A DNA stretch of 64,000 nucleotides from Sulfurospirillum sp001602955 (GTDB lineage Bacteria; Campylobacterota; Campylobacteria; Campylobacterales; Sulfurospirillaceae), in assembly GCA_001602955.1 (NCBI GenBank), contig LVAC01000022.1, forward strand, positions 186,001 through 250,000, written 5' to 3'. The notes beneath the pieces were generated by a model. The model was not told the origin of the DNA and made no database searches. It saw only the letters and a list, made by a program, of their open reading frames with translations. Position numbers and translations under genes: made by a program. Positions 62,049-64,000 of this stretch are shown here, in pieces (position 1 is the first letter of the stretch; each line of letters starts with the position of its first letter).

Positions 62049-62776
62049 GCCAATCCTATATTAATATATCGTCGCATTGTTTGAATTTCACGTCGATCAA
62101 AAGCGTGCGTAATAACGCTTTTTCGATCATCGCGGTACGCTTCGCCAAAAGGCGTAATAATCCCGCTAGAAGCCGCCATCGAATCGTCCGAACTATTAGC
62201 GCACACGACGTAAGACTGGTCGGCGATCGCTAATGCCGAGCTGAGCGTTTCGAAATGGTCTTTGCGTTGTTTGCCCCAATACGCGGGAACTAAAATCACG
62301 TCCGCTCCCTTGATGCGTTCCCACAAAGCGGGAAATCGTAATTCAAAGCAAATCAGTACAGCAATTTTTATTCCTTCGATTTGGACGATGCGAATATCTT
62401 CGAGCTTGCCCGCGTGAAAATAGCGCATTTCGTCGCCCAATGCGAAGAGTTTGGCTTTTGCTTGCGTGTAGACGAGGTGTCCGTCGCAAAAGAGATGAAA
62501 GGTATTGAAAAAACAGCTCTCTTTTCTTTCGATGAGCGTGAGGCCTAAGGTTTTCGAATGCGAGAGCTTGGCAAGCTTGGGAAGCATGTTACGGCTAAAT
62601 GCCGCCGCTTCGTGCATACGATCGTAACTGTAGCCGCTTAAACAGAGTTCCGGTGCTAAAACGATACCGTGATCGGGCGTTTGCGATACCAATGATGAGA
62701 GCGTCGCAAAATTTTCTTCAAAAGAGTGCCCTTCGTATGCAAACTGAAGGGCGCAAAGCGTGGGATTAGAAATCAT
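62045..62776 (-). CDS. Carbon-nitrogen hydrolase (nitrilase superfamily)
   Basis: A 243-residue hydrolase with the Glu-Lys-Cys triad: LAPELCLSGYSYDR (Glu), QAKAKLFALGDEMRYF (Lys) and VLICFELRFPALWER (Cys). Nearest groups act on amides such as omega-amides or N-carbamoyl compounds; the substrate is not known. Start is ATG at 62776, overlapping the nrdB end by 11 bases. Longer upstream reading lies within nrdB. It forms an operon nrdB-hydrolase-pcm. Confidence 0.86.
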   Translation of the reverse strand: MISNPTLCALQFAYEGHSFEENFATLSSLVSQTPDHGIVLAPELCLSGYSYDRMHEAAAFSRNMLPKLAKLSHSKTLGLTLIERKESCFFNTFHLFCDGHLVYTQAKAKLFALGDEMRYFHAGKLEDIRIVQIEGIKIAVLICFELRFPALWERIKGADVILVPAYWGKQRKDHFETLSSALAIADQSYVVCANSSDDSMAASSGIITPFGEAYRDDRKSVITHAFDRREIQTMRRYINIGLA

Positions 62777-63788
62777 CGAAAGAAAGGCTTCCTTTACTGT
62801 AGTTGGAGACGTTGCCTTCAAAGAAGTTGGTCTTTTGGTCGTTAAATTTTGAGAAGTCGTCGACCCATTTGATCGGATGCTTGACGTTGTAGCGTTTCTC
62901 AAATCCGACGGCACTTAAGCGATCGTCGATCAGGTAGTGAATATAGGTTTCGATAATGTCGTCGGTAAAGCCCATAATTTGGTTTCGCGTGATGTATTTA
63001 CCCCATTCGATTTCCAACTCTCCGGCTTTTTCGAACATCTCGTACACTTTAGCTTTAAGTGCGTCCGTAAAGAGATCGGGTCGCTCTTTTCGGACGGAAT
63101 TAATCATGTTTTGAAATAACAAAAGATGCGTAATTTCGTCGCGTTGAATAAAGCGAATCATCTGAGCACTTCCGAGCATTCTCCCTGCGCGCGCCAAAGC
63201 ATAGATTGCCGTAAATCCGGAGTAAAAATAGAGCCCTTCCAAGATTTGATTGGCAAACATCGCTAAGACCAGTTTTTCTTCGGTCACGTCGCCTGCTAGC
63301 TCTTCGTAAACGCTGGAGATATAGTCGTTTTTACGGCGTAGCACGTCGTCGTGTTTTTCCATTTCGTAGATCAGGTCGGTATTGTCGCAAATCGCTTCGA
63401 CCATGACGGCATACGACTTGGAATGGTTCGCCTCTTCGTAAGCTTGTCGTGCCAAGCATGCGTTAATTTCAGGCGCACTGATGTAGGGATTGATATTGTC
63501 GGCAAGATTGTTGGTTTGGAAACTGTCCATACTGATGAGTTGCGACCATACCAAATCGTACATGCGCTTTTCCGCGTCGGTCAAATTGCGGCTGTAGTCG
63601 ATGACGTCTTTCGTGGTATCGACTTCGCGCGGAAACCACGTGTTGGCTTCCATCATATCCCAAAGTTTGAGGGCCCACGTGTATTTGGCTTTGGTAAAAT
63701 TTAAAATACCGTGCGGATTACCGCCGAAAATTTTGCGATCTTGTAAACTTTCATCCGAGTTTGGGTTATAAATTTTTTTGCGCTCCAT
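62766..63788 (-). CDS. nrdB: Class I ribonucleotide reductase, beta subunit
   Basis: A 340-residue di-iron/tyrosyl-radical subunit partnering NrdA. Predicted metal ligands are Asp88 (SMDSFQ), Glu119 and His122 within EANHSKSY, and the second helix pair in DEITHLLLFQN. Tyr126 is the expected radical tyrosine, 7 residues after Glu119. Start is ATG at 63788 (MERKKIYNPN), with AAGGA 8 bases upstream; the upstream in-frame codons lack a ribosome site. The C-terminus NYSKGSLSFDDF is the NrdA-docking tail. Confidence 0.95.
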   Translation of the reverse strand: MERKKIYNPNSDESLQDRKIFGGNPHGILNFTKAKYTWALKLWDMMEANTWFPREVDTTKDVIDYSRNLTDAEKRMYDLVWSQLISMDSFQTNNLADNINPYISAPEINACLARQAYEEANHSKSYAVMVEAICDNTDLIYEMEKHDDVLRRKNDYISSVYEELAGDVTEEKLVLAMFANQILEGLYFYSGFTAIYALARAGRMLGSAQMIRFIQRDEITHLLLFQNMINSVRKERPDLFTDALKAKVYEMFEKAGELEIEWGKYITRNQIMGFTDDIIETYIHYLIDDRLSAVGFEKRYNVKHPIKWVDDFSKFNDQKTNFFEGNVSNYSKGSLSFDDF

Positions 63789-64000
63789 CGGCATTTTCCT
63801 TGTAGTTGTGTTTGACGTTAAACGCGATAAAAACCGATACGATCGGTTCATGCCGCGATCGTAGCTTTGCACGGTCTACGATAGTATAGGGTGTTGAAAT
63901 AAGAGGTTATTTTATCGAAAATTCCTTAATTCTATAGACTCGCGATGCATTAAGAGATGAAAAGAAGACCAATAGTTTGCGTGTTTTGAGGCTTATATGT
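63789..64000. promoter_or_regulatory. nrdB upstream region, no gene seen
   Basis: A minus-strand TATACTAT near 63878-63885 is a likely -10 for nrdB. The remaining ~110 bases hold only short reading frames with no ribosome site. An adjacent gene would begin beyond the window. Confidence 0.4.

Overview
The window is a chromosomal segment from a member of the Campylobacterota (epsilonproteobacteria). Several gene neighbourhoods point there: kdsD-rnj-rsmA; hisF-nucleosidase-rlmN followed by a tiny hydrophobic ORF; a pseudouridine synthase next to purB-nrdA; fliK-flgD-flgE with GG-N10-GC sigma-54 promoters; ruvC-dnaA-dnaN-gyrB; and pyrG-recJ. The base composition looks like roughly 40-45% G+C, which would fit a Sulfurospirillum- or Sulfuricurvum-like free-living lineage better than an AT-rich host-adapted Campylobacter. 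The genus is an inference.

Layout. 0-7 kb: RNA processing and modification genes (rnj, rsmA, rlmN, a RluA-type synthase) with hisF. 7-15 kb: purB, aerobic ribonucleotide reductase nrdA, a racemase, and the anaerobic reductase locus nrdD/small ORF/nrdG. 15-19 kb: a secG-deacetylase-frr-pyrE-RDD-MFS operon. 19-23 kb, minus strand: FliL-like, DUF3137-type, lemA and typA. 23-30.5 kb: fliK, flgD and two hook-type genes, with two sigma-54 promoters. 30.5-40 kb: thyX, ruvC and the replication-origin region (DnaA boxes, dnaA, dnaN, gyrB), then a degenerate GGDEF/EAL protein, queF, an HD protein and the SRP RNA. 40-44 kb: ung, mutY, a Bcr-type MFS pump, a lipoprotein and a Sel1/Hcp repeat protein. 44-47 kb: four tRNA genes, ilvD, marC and a small Cys-rich protein. 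47-55 kb: a TonB-dependent uptake locus. 55-57 kb: a chemoreceptor split by a frameshift. 57-64 kb: galU, pyrG, recJ, pcm, a nitrilase-family gene and nrdB.

Four things stand out. (1) The class III ribonucleotide reductase is split. The 704-aa NrdD ends after its Cys-rich region, and the RVxGY glycyl-radical motif sits in a separate, overlapping 54-aa ORF. (2) The TonB locus combines a receptor, an FmdE-family protein, ExbBD-TonB, a FecBCD-type ABC importer and a methyltransferase. AATAATA...TATTATT dyads lie at both of its promoters, and the receptor has an in-frame amber codon inside its signal peptide. (3) A chemoreceptor is cut in two exactly at a 5-bp tandem repeat, and one more repeat unit would restore the frame. 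(4) A TTACATGTMA-like motif built on the ACATGT palindrome occurs about 47 times, including as an inverted pair forming a terminator-like hairpin. That is how DNA-uptake-type sequences are arranged in other bacteria.

The window carries both aerobic (nrdA, nrdB, unlinked) and anaerobic (nrdD, nrdG) deoxyribonucleotide synthesis and flavin-dependent ThyX. It also has a typical Campylobacterota flagellar sigma-54 regulon and its own metal or metallophore uptake locus. No IS elements, CRISPR arrays, rRNA operons or prophage genes were seen.
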